Source: an uncultured Bacteroidales bacterium
Lineage (GTDB): Bacteria; Bacteroidota; Bacteroidia; Bacteroidales; Bacteroidaceae
Reading direction: 5' to 3'
DNA length: 64,000 nt
Assembly (NCBI GenBank): GCA_937995875.1
Contig: CALKIW010000007.1
Coordinates: 35,865-99,864 of the forward strand
Part shown: positions 9,929 through 18,325 of the stretch, in pieces
How the letters are laid out: the number at the start of each line of letters is the position of its first letter
How positions within the stretch are numbered: the stretch's first letter is position 1
Position numbers and translations under genes: made by a program
The notes under the pieces: generated by a model
Databases searched by the model: none
What the model was told of the DNA's origin: nothing
Seen by the model: the letters and a program-made list of their open reading frames with translations, nothing else

Positions 9929-9965
9929 CATCCCGATGCTTCAAGGCATCGGGATGTTTGTTTTA
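9929..9965 (+). terminator. Intrinsic terminator after the fumarase gene
   Basis: An 11-bp perfect stem, CATCCCGATGC (9929-9939) with GCATCGGGATG (9946-9956), a 6-nt loop and the tail TTTGTTTT. It closes the plus-strand unit ending with fumarase. Confidence 0.88.
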
Positions 9966-10086
9966 TATAGTTTCCCACTCTGTTTGCAAATCATTTTTTT
10001 ATAAGAAAGCGGCATAAATTTACACTCGCCGGCGGTCACAAGCACGGCCAAACTTCATTCACCGCACAAACATTCTTTGACTTTCC

Positions 10087-10118
10087 TTTGACGTTATCGC
10101 CTTTATTGTGTAACTTTG
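10087..10118 (+). promoter_or_regulatory. Promoter of the thiamine uptake operon
   Basis: TTTG (10087-10090), a 20-bp spacer, then TAACTTTG (10111-10118): a perfect match to the Bacteroidota -33/-7 consensus and spacing. The expected start of transcription, near 10125, lies just before the TPP riboswitch. Confidence 0.85.
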
Positions 10119-10141
10119 CACTCGGATAACAAAATGTTATC

Positions 10142-10230
10142 TAAAGGGGTGCCAGCCCGATTGGGCGGCTGAGATTAGACCCATTGACCTGATCCGGATA
10201 ATGCCGGCGTAGGCAGGATAAATCCCTTTA
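10142..10230 (+). promoter_or_regulatory. TPP riboswitch (THI box)
   Basis: The classic core is present: CTGAGAT at 10169-10175, ACCCATTGACCTGATCCGGA around 10179-10198, and TAATGCCGGCGTAGGCAGG behind it. The closing helix P1 pairs TAAAGGG (10142-10148) with CCCTTTA (10224-10230). Thiamine pyrophosphate binding would switch off the TonB receptor that starts 29 bp downstream. No clear terminator hairpin lies between aptamer and ATG, so control may act on translation. Confidence 0.96.
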
Positions 10231-10258
10231 TCTATTTATTTAATACAACAAGGTATCC

Positions 10259-12658
10259 ATGAAAAAAATATTATGGACTTCCTCATTGGCGCTCATCACA
10301 TTTGTTGCGGCGCCCGCTCATGCAGAGCAAACGGATAACGATGATCTCGAACCCACCGAGTTGCAAGAAGTAACTGTCAAAGCTGTTCGAGCCCAACAGA
10401 ATGCACCATTTGCGGTGAGCAATATCAACACGAAACAGCTCTCTGACTTCTCCAAGACCGGGCAGGAACTTCCCTTTCTCTTTGCCAACACTCCCGGCGT
10501 TTTAGCTTGGAGCGAGAACGGATTGGGGACAGGGACAACCTATATGCGTATTAGAGGTGCATCGGGAAGCCGCATCAACGTGACGCTTGACGGTGTGGCA
10601 CTCAACTCGCCTGAAGACCAAACCGTGTTCTGGGCCAATATGAACTCGTATGCCGCGCTCTTAGGCTCGGCACAGATTCAGCGAGGCATCGGCACTTCTA
10701 CCAATGGCGACGGTGCGTTCGGCGGGTCTATCTCTCTCGGCATGATGGCTCCAAGCGAGACCCCAAGTCTGGAGATAATCAGTTCGTACGGCAGTTACAA
10801 CACCTATAACGTTGGTGCCAACTTCTCCACAGGACTGCTCGGCAACCATCTCATCCTTGATGGTGCCTATCACCACACGGGCACAGACGGCTATCTCCAC
10901 GGCACCAGCGGTAATTCGGGTTCCTACTACGGTGGCCTCACCTGGCTGGATAAAAATTTCAAGGTGAGCTACAAGAATGTGGGTAACTACGAGCATACCG
11001 GACAGGCATGGAGCGGAGTGACCGCCGGCAACAACGACTACAGCATGAACAGCTACGATGGCATCAAGACCTACAAGGATATGTACAATGCCGGATTGGG
11101 CAAATACAACATCCTGTATGAGGGCTTCGACCCCGACTGGAAGGGAGGATGGACCATCAACCGTTACAAGATGGACGATGGCACGCTGTGGGAAAAGACC
11201 ACCGACAATTTCGTGCAGAATCACAACATTCTGTCCGCCACATGGCAGCCATCAACCCATTGGACCCACAACGCAGCTTTGCACTACACCTATGGGCACG
11301 GCTACTACAAGGAATTCCGCCCGAACAACAAGGCTAAAAAGTTCGGTATAGTCTTCATTCCCACCAACACCATCATCGACCCTCCATACGAACCGGTTGT
11401 GGAAAAAGCCGACTTTGTACGCCGTAAAGGCTTGACACAGCACACCTACGGGATTGTCTACAACACCAATTATATGGACGATCATTGGGATGCCATTGCC
11501 GGCGTGAATCTCCAGCAGTTTCACGGCAACCACTTTGGCTACCTTGACTACATCTCCAACGTGGGGCAGAACGAAGGAAAGATCGGTATTCTTGCACCAT
11601 GGAAGAACGGGAAGTACTACGACTCCGATGCCGACAAATACGACTATTCCGCCTATGTGAAAGGCACCTACCACATCACCGGCAGTTGGGACGCCTTCGC
11701 CGACATGCAATATCGTCACGTGAAATATAAAACCGAAGGTATCAACGATAAGTTCTACAAAAACGAAGACGGCTCTTACAGCAATCAGGGACTGACCATC
11801 AATAAGAACTACAACTTCTTCAATCCCAAGGCCGGCGTGAGCTTCCATCAGAATGGACATCGCGCCTACTTCTCTGTTGCCTATGCCGGTCGCGAGCCTG
11901 AACGCAACAATTTCACCGACAACGGCTCCTATCCTGCCCCAAAGGCAGAGCATCTGCTCGACTTTGAACTGGGATACAACTACAGCGGAAGCAACTGGCA
12001 CGCAGGAGCCAACTTCTACTACATGGACTACAAAGACCAATTTGTGCAGACCGGAGCTCAAAGCGATATTGGCGAAAACCTCACCGTAAACATCGATAAG
12101 AGTTATCGTATGGGTGTTGAACTGTCAGCAGACTGGAGCCCCTTCCACTGGCTTACTCTTGCCGGCAACGCTGCTCTCTCCGAAAACAAGATCAAGGACT
12201 TCGACGAAGTGGTGGAAACCTATGATGGCAGTTGGAAGGAAATGGCTCCCACTACCGTGCACTACGACCGTTCAACCCTCGCTTTCTCTCCGTCGGCCAT
12301 TCTCAACGGTTTCCTTAATTTCCATTATGCCGGATTCCGCGCCGTATGGCACACCAATTTCGTGAGCCGTCAGTATATCGATAACACCGAAAACAAAGAC
12401 CGTTCACTACCCAGCTATTCTCAAACGAACGTGAAACTGGACTACACATGGAACGTTGCCAAGAAGTTTGCGGGGCTCAAGGAAGTCGTTATCGGACTTA
12501 ACCTGAACAACATCTTCGACCGGCACTACGCCTCAAGCGCCTGGGTTTACTCGGCCATTGTAGGCGACAAATACCCCGAAAACAACCGGTATTATCAGTT
12601 AGGTTACATTCCCATGGCCGGCTTTACCGCAATGGGGAATATCACACTAAAGTTTTAA
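10259..12658 (+). CDS. TonB-dependent outer membrane receptor, predicted thiamine uptake
   Basis: 799 residues: signal peptide (1-22, ending AHAE), a short region with a TonB-box-like ELQEVTVKAVR, a plug domain (about 45-155, with TYMRIRGASGSRINVTLDGVALN) and a 22-strand barrel rich in aromatic repeats, ending in the phenylalanine-containing strand FTAMGNITLKF. The TPP riboswitch and the downstream PnuT-type permease make thiamine or a phosphorylated form the likely substrate. This corresponds to the omr1-pnuT arrangement inferred earlier by comparative genomics in Bacteroidota. Substrate is by context; the receptor fold is clear. Confidence 0.92.
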   Translation: MKKILWTSSLALITFVAAPAHAEQTDNDDLEPTELQEVTVKAVRAQQNAPFAVSNINTKQLSDFSKTGQELPFLFANTPGVLAWSENGLGTGTTYMRIRGASGSRINVTLDGVALNSPEDQTVFWANMNSYAALLGSAQIQRGIGTSTNGDGAFGGSISLGMMAPSETPSLEIISSYGSYNTYNVGANFSTGLLGNHLILDGAYHHTGTDGYLHGTSGNSGSYYGGLTWLDKNFKVSYKNVGNYEHTGQAWSGVTAGNNDYSMNSYDGIKTYKDMYNAGLGKYNILYEGFDPDWKGGWTINRYKMDDGTLWEKTTDNFVQNHNILSATWQPSTHWTHNAALHYTYGHGYYKEFRPNNKAKKFGIVFIPTNTIIDPPYEPVVEKADFVRRKGLTQHTYGIVYNTNYMDDHWDAIAGVNLQQFHGNHFGYLDYISNVGQNEGKIGILAPWKNGKYYDSDADKYDYSAYVKGTYHITGSWDAFADMQYRHVKYKTEGINDKFYKNEDGSYSNQGLTINKNYNFFNPKAGVSFHQNGHRAYFSVAYAGREPERNNFTDNGSYPAPKAEHLLDFELGYNYSGSNWHAGANFYYMDYKDQFVQTGAQSDIGENLTVNIDKSYRMGVELSADWSPFHWLTLAGNAALSENKIKDFDEVVETYDGSWKEMAPTTVHYDRSTLAFSPSAILNGFLNFHYAGFRAVWHTNFVSRQYIDNTENKDRSLPSYSQTNVKLDYTWNVAKKFAGLKEVVIGLNLNNIFDRHYASSAWVYSAIVGDKYPENNRYYQLGYIPMAGFTAMGNITLKF

Positions 12659-12659
12659 T

Positions 12660-12737
12660 AATTCATAATGCATAATGCATAATTCAAAATTATCAACACG
12701 CAGCCAATTTTGAATTATGCATTATGAATTATGAATT
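12660..12737. repeat. 32-bp inverted repeat between receptor and pnuT
   Basis: Arms at 12660-12691 and 12706-12737 are complementary over 32 bp with one mismatch, around a 14-nt loop. Both arms are built of AATTCATAATGC/GCATTATGAATT motifs. It would form a long AT-rich hairpin in the operon mRNA, 11 bp before pnuT. There is no T-tract, so it is not a standard terminator. Possibly a small mobile palindrome or an mRNA-stability element. Confidence 0.9.
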
Positions 12738-12748
12738 AACAAAGGATT

Positions 12749-13339
12749 ATGGCATTTGAATTAAACCCCCTTGATATCATCACCACCCTGCTCGGACTGG
12801 CCTATATTATTTTAGAGTATAGAGCATCTATCTGGCTGTGGCTGGTAGGCTTTGTGATGCAGTTGCTCGATATTGTCCTATACTATAGCAAGGGACTTTA
12901 TGCCGACTGCGCCATGGAGTTCTACTATATTGGCATGACCATCTATGGATTTGGGGTGTGGAAATTTGGCAAGAAACACAATCAGAAAAGCGGTGAAAAT
13001 ATTCCCGTGACGCATTTCAAGCGCAGCCTTATTCTCCCCTGGATGTTGGGCACATTAGCCATTTGGTTTGTGCTCTGGTATTGGCTCGTCCAAATTGGAT
13101 CCACCGTCCCCATTGCCGACTCCTTCACCACCGCCCTAAGTTTCGTGGGCATCTGGGCGTTAGCGCGAAAGTATTTGGAGCAATGGCTCATCTGGATTGT
13201 GGTAGACGTGGTCACCTGCGTGCTCTATTTCTACAAAGGCATACCCTTTAAAGCCTCGCTCTACGGTCTATACACCATCATTGCCATCTTTGGTTATATC
13301 AAGTGGAAAAAGATGATGAAAGTCTCTGCTGTGCAATAG
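12749..13339 (+). CDS. pnuT: PnuC-family permease, predicted thiamine transporter PnuT
   Basis: 196 residues with about seven hydrophobic segments, the usual PnuC size. PnuC-family proteins move nicotinamide riboside, thiamine or riboflavin by facilitated diffusion, with trapping by phosphorylation inside the cell. Visible family features include GLAYIILEYRASIWLWLVGF near the start and FYYIGMTIYGFGVWKFG, with aromatic residues lining the substrate path. It sits 90 bp after the TPP-riboswitch-controlled TonB receptor, hence PnuT. The thiamine pyrophosphokinase gene that often follows in Bacteroidota is absent here. A hairpin with a weak T-tract follows the stop. Confidence 0.88.
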   Translation: MAFELNPLDIITTLLGLAYIILEYRASIWLWLVGFVMQLLDIVLYYSKGLYADCAMEFYYIGMTIYGFGVWKFGKKHNQKSGENIPVTHFKRSLILPWMLGTLAIWFVLWYWLVQIGSTVPIADSFTTALSFVGIWALARKYLEQWLIWIVVDVVTCVLYFYKGIPFKASLYGLYTIIAIFGYIKWKKMMKVSAVQ

Positions 13340-13370
13340 CATCTCCCATAGATATACCCTATATCATGAC

Positions 13371-13404
13371 ACGTCGGCAGAAGGCAAACCGACGTTCTGT
13401 TTTG
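13371..13404 (+). terminator. Probable terminator after pnuT
   Basis: A 7-bp stem ACGTCGG (13371-13377) / CCGACGT (13389-13395) with an 11-nt loop and the tail TCTGTTTTG. The T-tract is short. Confidence 0.55.
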
Positions 13405-13559
13405 GTTATCTATTCCGTCGGGAAACAGTTCGGCTCCAACTAAACGAAATAACAATCAGATATGCCGATTACTGTTCCTCTGCTTAGATGTATCGCTCTT
13501 TAAAAGCATCACTCCTGTCTGTTTGCAATAAACGTAGGGGTAAGTTTAAAAAGTGCGAA

Positions 13560-13895
13560 ATATAACGACAAAAGCCCTCTAATGCTGCGCGTATTTGGAA
13601 ATTAAAATACTTTCATACCAAATACGCGCAGCATTTAACATTTTGACAATATACTGTATATCAACAAATTATATAGAAATACCGTTTTACAACCACAGTG
13701 CTCCGTTTTTATGGCCATGCGGTTACTATCTAATCACGCTGCGACTAAATCTTAACGGCAAAGTGTATAAGCCCTGTCGATCATGCGATAAGGCTGTAAC
13801 GGTGTTGCGATAAGGCTGTAATCGCAAGGCTACTCAAAATTATCGGTTTTATTAAGACTAAAAAAGGGCGTAAACACATCTATTTTTCAACTAAA
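13560..13895 (+). repeat. Dispersed 22-bp-iteron element, copy F (most diverged)
   Basis: It starts with an 18-bp perfect inverted repeat (13581-13598 with 13618-13635, arm AATGCTGCGCGTATTTGG). A TATCTAATCAC box ends at 13737. Four 22-bp units follow: 13738-13759, 13760-13781, 13782-13803 and 13804-13825. The last two share the 16-mer TGCGATAAGGCTGTAA. The right block, AACACATCTATTTTTC at 13873, starts exactly 136 bp after the box, the same distance as copies B and C, although its sequence has drifted. It lies between convergent genes (pnuT and the rluD operon). The remaining bases of this gap (13405-13559, 13896-14029) show nothing I can name. Confidence 0.72.
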
Positions 13896-14029
13896 AGGCC
13901 CGAAAAAGAAGACAGGATTACAGGCAAGTTTTTATGACAAACCCATTAGTATTCGCCCATCCGTTCCTCCGCTCCGTTCCCCATCACAATACTGATACGG
14001 CATCAAAAATGCCATGCCGTCAGACTTGT

Positions 14030-14185
14030 CTATTGAAAAAACGTGAAGTAAATATAGGCCAATGCGGCCACGATAGCCACTAAACAGATTAAGCGGAAAA
14101 GGCAGCTCGTTACCTTCTTTACAATAATAATGCCGACAACGATGGCAATCAGCACAAAGAGATAATAAGTAAAATTTGAATCCAT
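14030..14185 (-). CDS. Small membrane protein, 51 residues
   Basis: The minus-strand frame starts with ATG at 14185-14183 and stops with TAG at 14032-14030. The product begins MDSNFTYYLFVLIAIVVGII and has two hydrophobic segments (about 7-22 and 32-48) separated by IVKKVTSCLFR, so probably a two-helix membrane protein with a short positive loop. It starts 15 bp after the RluD-type gene, as the last gene of the minus operon. Composition and operon position argue that it is real. No family recognised; function unknown. Confidence 0.72.
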   Translation of the reverse strand: MDSNFTYYLFVLIAIVVGIIIVKKVTSCLFRLICLVAIVAALAYIYFTFFQ

Positions 14186-14200
14186 GAGGATATTGACTTG

Positions 14201-15115
14201 TTATTTAAATAATGCTGTGAACGAATGTGGAATCTGCGTCTGGAATTCCATAGGACGATGGGTCACGGGATGATAGAAGCAAAGCACGTAGGCATGAAGA
14301 CATAGCCTTTCTATCGGGTCGTCGCCATTGCCGTATTTTCGGTCACCGCACACGGGATGTCCCATATCGGCCGCATGAACACGTATCTGATTCTTGCGCC
14401 CCGTCTCAAGTTTGAATTCCACCAATGAATGGTAAGGCGTGCGATCCAATACATGAAAATGGGTCACGGCATACTTCCCACCATTATCTATAGGACTGCT
14501 ATAGGTAACATATATCTTACTGTCTTTCAACCAATTAGCTATCGTTCCCTCATCGGTCTCCATCGGTCCGGACAGCACCGCTACATATCGGCGATCGTAC
14601 ACCGTATGGCGCCAGTCGTTCTCCATCGATAGTGCCGTCCTCTTGTCTTTAGCATATATCAGGAGCCCACTCGTGTCGCGGTCGAGCCGATGTACCACGT
14701 GTGCCTGACAATTTTGCTTGGTCGCATGGAAATATTCGTCGAGCACGGACTTCACATTCAGCGAGTTATGCCTGGTAGCCATAGAGAGTATGCCCGGTTT
14801 CTTCTCCACCACGACAAGGTAATCGTCCTCGTAAACCAATTTCACATACCGACTTTTAAGGGTGATGTTGCGCTTGGTTTTGCTCACCTCTATTTTCATA
14901 CCAGGCACCAATGGGAAGTCATGCTGCGTCACTACTTTCCCATTCACCTTGATGCCCTGTCCCTGAAGCGTTGCCTTTATCTTTGTGCGGCTCCCTTTCA
15001 AATTAGCCAAAAGCCAATCGAGCAGTTGCGCTTCCTCTTTCACGATATGACTGCTGTAGAAGCTTTCCCGATTGGGCATCGTATTTCTTGTTATTCCGTT
15101 ATTTCTTTTCTTCAT
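14201..15115 (-). CDS. RluA/RluD-family RNA pseudouridine synthase
   Basis: Converts specific uridines in rRNA or tRNA to pseudouridine. An S4-like RNA-binding segment (about 30-85, LLDWLLANLKG...IKVNGKVV) is followed by the catalytic domain with VHRLDRDTSGLLIYAK, whose second aspartate (HRLDRD) is the nucleophile. Later family motifs include LETGRKNQIRVHAADMGHPV and GDRKYG. I choose ATG at 15115 (304 residues); the TTG five codons upstream is less likely. It is 36 bp after the ABC permease gene and belongs to the same minus-strand run. Which uridine it modifies cannot be told from sequence. Confidence 0.92.
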   Translation of the reverse strand: MKKRNNGITRNTMPNRESFYSSHIVKEEAQLLDWLLANLKGSRTKIKATLQGQGIKVNGKVVTQHDFPLVPGMKIEVSKTKRNITLKSRYVKLVYEDDYLVVVEKKPGILSMATRHNSLNVKSVLDEYFHATKQNCQAHVVHRLDRDTSGLLIYAKDKRTALSMENDWRHTVYDRRYVAVLSGPMETDEGTIANWLKDSKIYVTYSSPIDNGGKYAVTHFHVLDRTPYHSLVEFKLETGRKNQIRVHAADMGHPVCGDRKYGNGDDPIERLCLHAYVLCFYHPVTHRPMEFQTQIPHSFTALFK

Positions 15116-15151
15116 GTGCTGTAAATCCAATCCGCAATGTGCGGTATGTTG

Positions 15152-16351
15152 TTAATCCCTGCGTCCCCAAATGCTCATGATTTTATGACGTATGGCCATC
15201 CCATTGCACAAACTCACCAGAGCGCACAACCCGATGCCGAGTATCACGGCAGGCCATATCGTTCCGGCATCCGTGTTGGGGAAAAGGGCTTCGATAATTT
15301 CCATATAATAGCTCCGAACGGGCAGGAGTAACACCCACGCGATGAGCAACACTGCAACGTTGAGTCCTATGGTCAGCATTTGGTAAGGGCGTGCAATGCT
15401 ACCGGGACTATAGCCCATCAGCAGCAAGTTCTCCAATTTGGCAGCATTTTTCTGCACCAACAGATAGATGCTCAGCATGAGAATGTAGAAACTAAGGGCT
15501 GATATGATTAGTCCGACCATCACCACCAACATAATCATCAACCTGAGAAAACGCGCCGTCTTTTCAGCTTCCAACTGTCCGTTCTCCATCTCGTAACCCT
15601 TTCTGTCGAGATATTTGGTTACGTTTTCATCGGCCGGATTGTCCAACTGCATCACCAATCGGGTAGCATCCGAATGAGCGTCGGGCGCAAAATTGGCATT
15701 GCTCCAGTCCATGAAAGCCTGCGGAACAAGAATGGTGCTTAAGCGATTAGAGAAACCTATCACCTTGCCTTTGAAGCCTTCCCTGCGTCCATTGCCCTGA
15801 ATGAAAATATCAAGATCTATCAATCCCATCAAGCCCTCGCTGATTTTGGGCAAAGAACGATTCCTCGCGAAACCAAAGTTATACATGGTTAGATAGGTGC
15901 GGGGCAAGATTATCGGCACCCGTTTTTCTCCGGGCGTATAGCTCCAATCAGCTGTCGAGCCCTTCACAAACTCGTCAGGAATACTCTCAAAGAACAGTTC
16001 CGTGTTCAGCACATCCGTTCCGCTCACGCTCATGTGAGCATCGACTTTGTATTCCGTCGACGTGAACTTACCCACTTTCGCGGCAAAAGGCTGAGCGGCA
16101 AGGTCGGAAATTTCAGAATTATTGAAAGCGTTGGACCGACCGGAAAGCGTGTTTCCCATTCCGATTTTCTTGCTCAGAATCACATAATCGGTCTTCATAA
16201 ACGAATCCTCAGACGTGAAAACGGGCATCACATCTTTGTAAAACTGATAGCCCACCAACACAATGCACATTCCAAAGAGATTGGCCAGCGCGAAGCCTAT
16301 GAACTGAGGCACACTGATGTGCTGTCTTAACAATTTCCAAACCAAACTCAT
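15152..16351 (-). CDS. ABC transporter permease, FtsX/MacB-like
   Basis: 399 residues with the MacB/LolE/FtsX topology: one N-terminal transmembrane helix (about 16-38), a large periplasmic domain (about 40-265), then three helices (about 270-300, 320-345, 360-385). The segment KNAAKLENLLLMGYSPGSIARPYQML is the cytoplasmic coupling loop between the last helices. Its start overlaps the end of the ATPase gene by 4 bp, so the two are translationally coupled and almost certainly form one complex. Such systems move lipoproteins or peptides, or transmit force, rather than import nutrients. Substrate unknown; the DUF4836 lipoprotein just upstream is a candidate partner. Confidence 0.85.
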   Translation of the reverse strand: MSLVWKLLRQHISVPQFIGFALANLFGMCIVLVGYQFYKDVMPVFTSEDSFMKTDYVILSKKIGMGNTLSGRSNAFNNSEISDLAAQPFAAKVGKFTSTEYKVDAHMSVSGTDVLNTELFFESIPDEFVKGSTADWSYTPGEKRVPIILPRTYLTMYNFGFARNRSLPKISEGLMGLIDLDIFIQGNGRREGFKGKVIGFSNRLSTILVPQAFMDWSNANFAPDAHSDATRLVMQLDNPADENVTKYLDRKGYEMENGQLEAEKTARFLRLMIMLVVMVGLIISALSFYILMLSIYLLVQKNAAKLENLLLMGYSPGSIARPYQMLTIGLNVAVLLIAWVLLLPVRSYYMEIIEALFPNTDAGTIWPAVILGIGLCALVSLCNGMAIRHKIMSIWGRRD

Positions 16352-16992
16352 AGCATGAATGTTTCTTCGTAGTCCAATTCGATATGCTTGCCTATGCTCG
16401 TCACGATGACGCCCGCCCCCTGTGTCCGAGCTTCTCTTATGAGAATGTCGGCCATGATTTTAGCGTTGGCATCGTCAAGGTGAGAGATCGGCTCGTCGGC
16501 CAGAATGAAATCGAATGGCTGCACCAATGCCCGCATCATGGCAACACGCTGTTGCTGTCCGAACGACATTTTCCCTATTTTGGTATCACGTTTATCATCA
16601 ATACCCAGCATTTCAAACCACAGTCTGATTTCGGCTTCGGTCTTAAAATTGGTGAGCTTATTCTTAATCTGCACATTCTCCATTGCCGTGAGTTCGGGAA
16701 ACAACCGCAGTTCCTGAAACAATGTGCTGATGTGCTTCCGACGCGTTTCCACCCAGTCGTACACCCTAAATTCGCGCGTGTCGCGGTCGTCAAACAGCAC
16801 CTGCCCACTGTAATCGTGCCTATAACCCAATATATAGCTGCATAAAGTGCTCTTTCCTTTCCCCGAACTGGCCTCAACAAGGTAAAGTTTTCCTTTCTCA
16901 AAAGAAACATCCTGCTGCCACACTTCCGAGTGTAGGTCAGGGTGTTGGGCAAACACAGACGGCACCACCGAAGCCAGACGAATTGTATTCAT
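16348..16992 (-). CDS. ABC transporter ATPase, LolD/MacB-like, with altered motifs
   Basis: 214 residues, the size of LolD-type ATPases. Walker A is ASSGKGKST (about 41-49), the Q-loop is in STLFQELRLFPELTAMENV, the signature is MSFGQQQRVAMMRAL instead of LSGGQ, and Walker B is FILADEPISHLD. The histidine of the H-loop, normally in a VTH sequence, appears replaced: the chain reads VIVTSIGKHI. Otherwise catalytic residues look intact. It follows the DUF4836 gene by 4 bp and overlaps the permease gene. It probably powers that permease at the inner membrane face. Confidence 0.88.
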   Translation of the reverse strand: MNTIRLASVVPSVFAQHPDLHSEVWQQDVSFEKGKLYLVEASSGKGKSTLCSYILGYRHDYSGQVLFDDRDTREFRVYDWVETRRKHISTLFQELRLFPELTAMENVQIKNKLTNFKTEAEIRLWFEMLGIDDKRDTKIGKMSFGQQQRVAMMRALVQPFDFILADEPISHLDDANAKIMADILIREARTQGAGVIVTSIGKHIELDYEETFML

Positions 16993-16996
16993 ATCC

Positions 16997-18325
16997 TTAC
17001 TTCAATGTGTAAACAATGGCGTCGAGGTCGCCAAACATGGGCCTCAACAGCGACGTCAGCGTCTCGGCCTTACTTCCCCGCAGGGCCGAAAAATTGACAA
17101 CCATCACCAACTTTTCTCCTTTTATTTTGTCTTGCAGGAGTTTTCCTATCGGCTTGACTGCAGGCCTGATGCTTCTCAGCGCTGCTTCCCTGCTGCCGCC
17201 ACTCATATATTGCCAATCGTCGGTCACTCCAAAGAAATAGGTAGTGTTGTCACCCGAATAATAATAGCAATCGCGTCCCCAGTCTCCGATGTTTCCGCCT
17301 GCCGGCACACTCTGCTTCCAATAATCAACATCGGCAAGCCAATCTGCATGCTTCAGCTTGGCAGCCATCATCATCTGAAAATGATCCGTGTCCAGTTCCG
17401 GCGTGATCAGGGCCATGTCTCCATCAATGCTCTTGATGATATTGTCCATATCGATCGCCGTATTGATACCAGCCAACATGGTCCTTAAACCACTGTTTTG
17501 ACGCATCAATTCTATAAATCGGCTGCCGTCTACATTAAGAAACAAGCCCACAGCATCCGTCTTGTCCATCGTTGCTGCATACCTGCCCTTGATTGGACGA
17601 TAGATGCCGGCGGCCTTCTGCAACTCCTTATTGATCTGCTGGTTAAAAGAGAACGTCTCGCCGTTCACCAACAGGCATCCCGCTTCTATCTTCATCTCTG
17701 CCGCAATCATGATTTGCGACGCATCGGCATTCTTTGGCGCGCCAAGTGTAAAGGGAGCTACAAACTGCTCCGGCAGGGCTTCGGCCTCACAGACAAGCGA
17801 CATCGGTGCATTGATGGAGTCGAGTTTGGCATACATAGGCGTACCCACAATGCCGTCTTCCTCGTCGGCTGCCAGATATTTGGCCATCGTGCCTGCCATC
17901 TCTCCACGTGCTTCGGGCAAGACGGGACCCATGAGCAGGGCAGCTTTGTCCGACCATCCCGCAACCCAATTATTGGGCAACGCCATAAAGTCGAAACCCT
18001 TTTTAGATGATAATTTCTGCCCGACGTTCTTCAAAGTCTCATCCAATTTGTCACGGTTGGAAACCCTGGCACAAAGCCCCAGATTGCCCTGCGCATCTTC
18101 AAAGAAGTAGATATTGGACGACAAATCAAGTCCGGTGTTGTTCAGGTTGGACACATGGAGCAACGTTTTGAGCAACAACTGATTACCCGTCCCGCTTAAT
18201 TTAGCGGGATTGATGCCCATAATCAGCTTGCTTTCGGCAGGCACTGCATTCAGATAATCAGTTTTGGAGCACGAAGACAGCACCACCATGAGCAGTGCCA
18301 TCATACCATATACAATCTTTTTCAT
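16997..18325 (-). CDS. DUF4836 family lipoprotein
   Basis: 442 residues. The lipoprotein signal ends in VVLSSC (Cys19), followed by SKTDYLNAVPAESKLIMGIN, the start typical of the Bacteroidota DUF4836 family, whose members resemble a large periplasmic two-lobed scaffold. No catalytic motif is visible. The gene lies between rsmE (1-bp overlap) and an ABC ATPase/permease pair (4-bp gap), which suggests work with that transporter in the envelope. Family from memory of the N-terminal pattern; role inferred from neighbours only. Confidence 0.75.
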   Translation of the reverse strand: MKKIVYGMMALLMVVLSSCSKTDYLNAVPAESKLIMGINPAKLSGTGNQLLLKTLLHVSNLNNTGLDLSSNIYFFEDAQGNLGLCARVSNRDKLDETLKNVGQKLSSKKGFDFMALPNNWVAGWSDKAALLMGPVLPEARGEMAGTMAKYLAADEEDGIVGTPMYAKLDSINAPMSLVCEAEALPEQFVAPFTLGAPKNADASQIMIAAEMKIEAGCLLVNGETFSFNQQINKELQKAAGIYRPIKGRYAATMDKTDAVGLFLNVDGSRFIELMRQNSGLRTMLAGINTAIDMDNIIKSIDGDMALITPELDTDHFQMMMAAKLKHADWLADVDYWKQSVPAGGNIGDWGRDCYYYSGDNTTYFFGVTDDWQYMSGGSREAALRSIRPAVKPIGKLLQDKIKGEKLVMVVNFSALRGSKAETLTSLLRPMFGDLDAIVYTLK

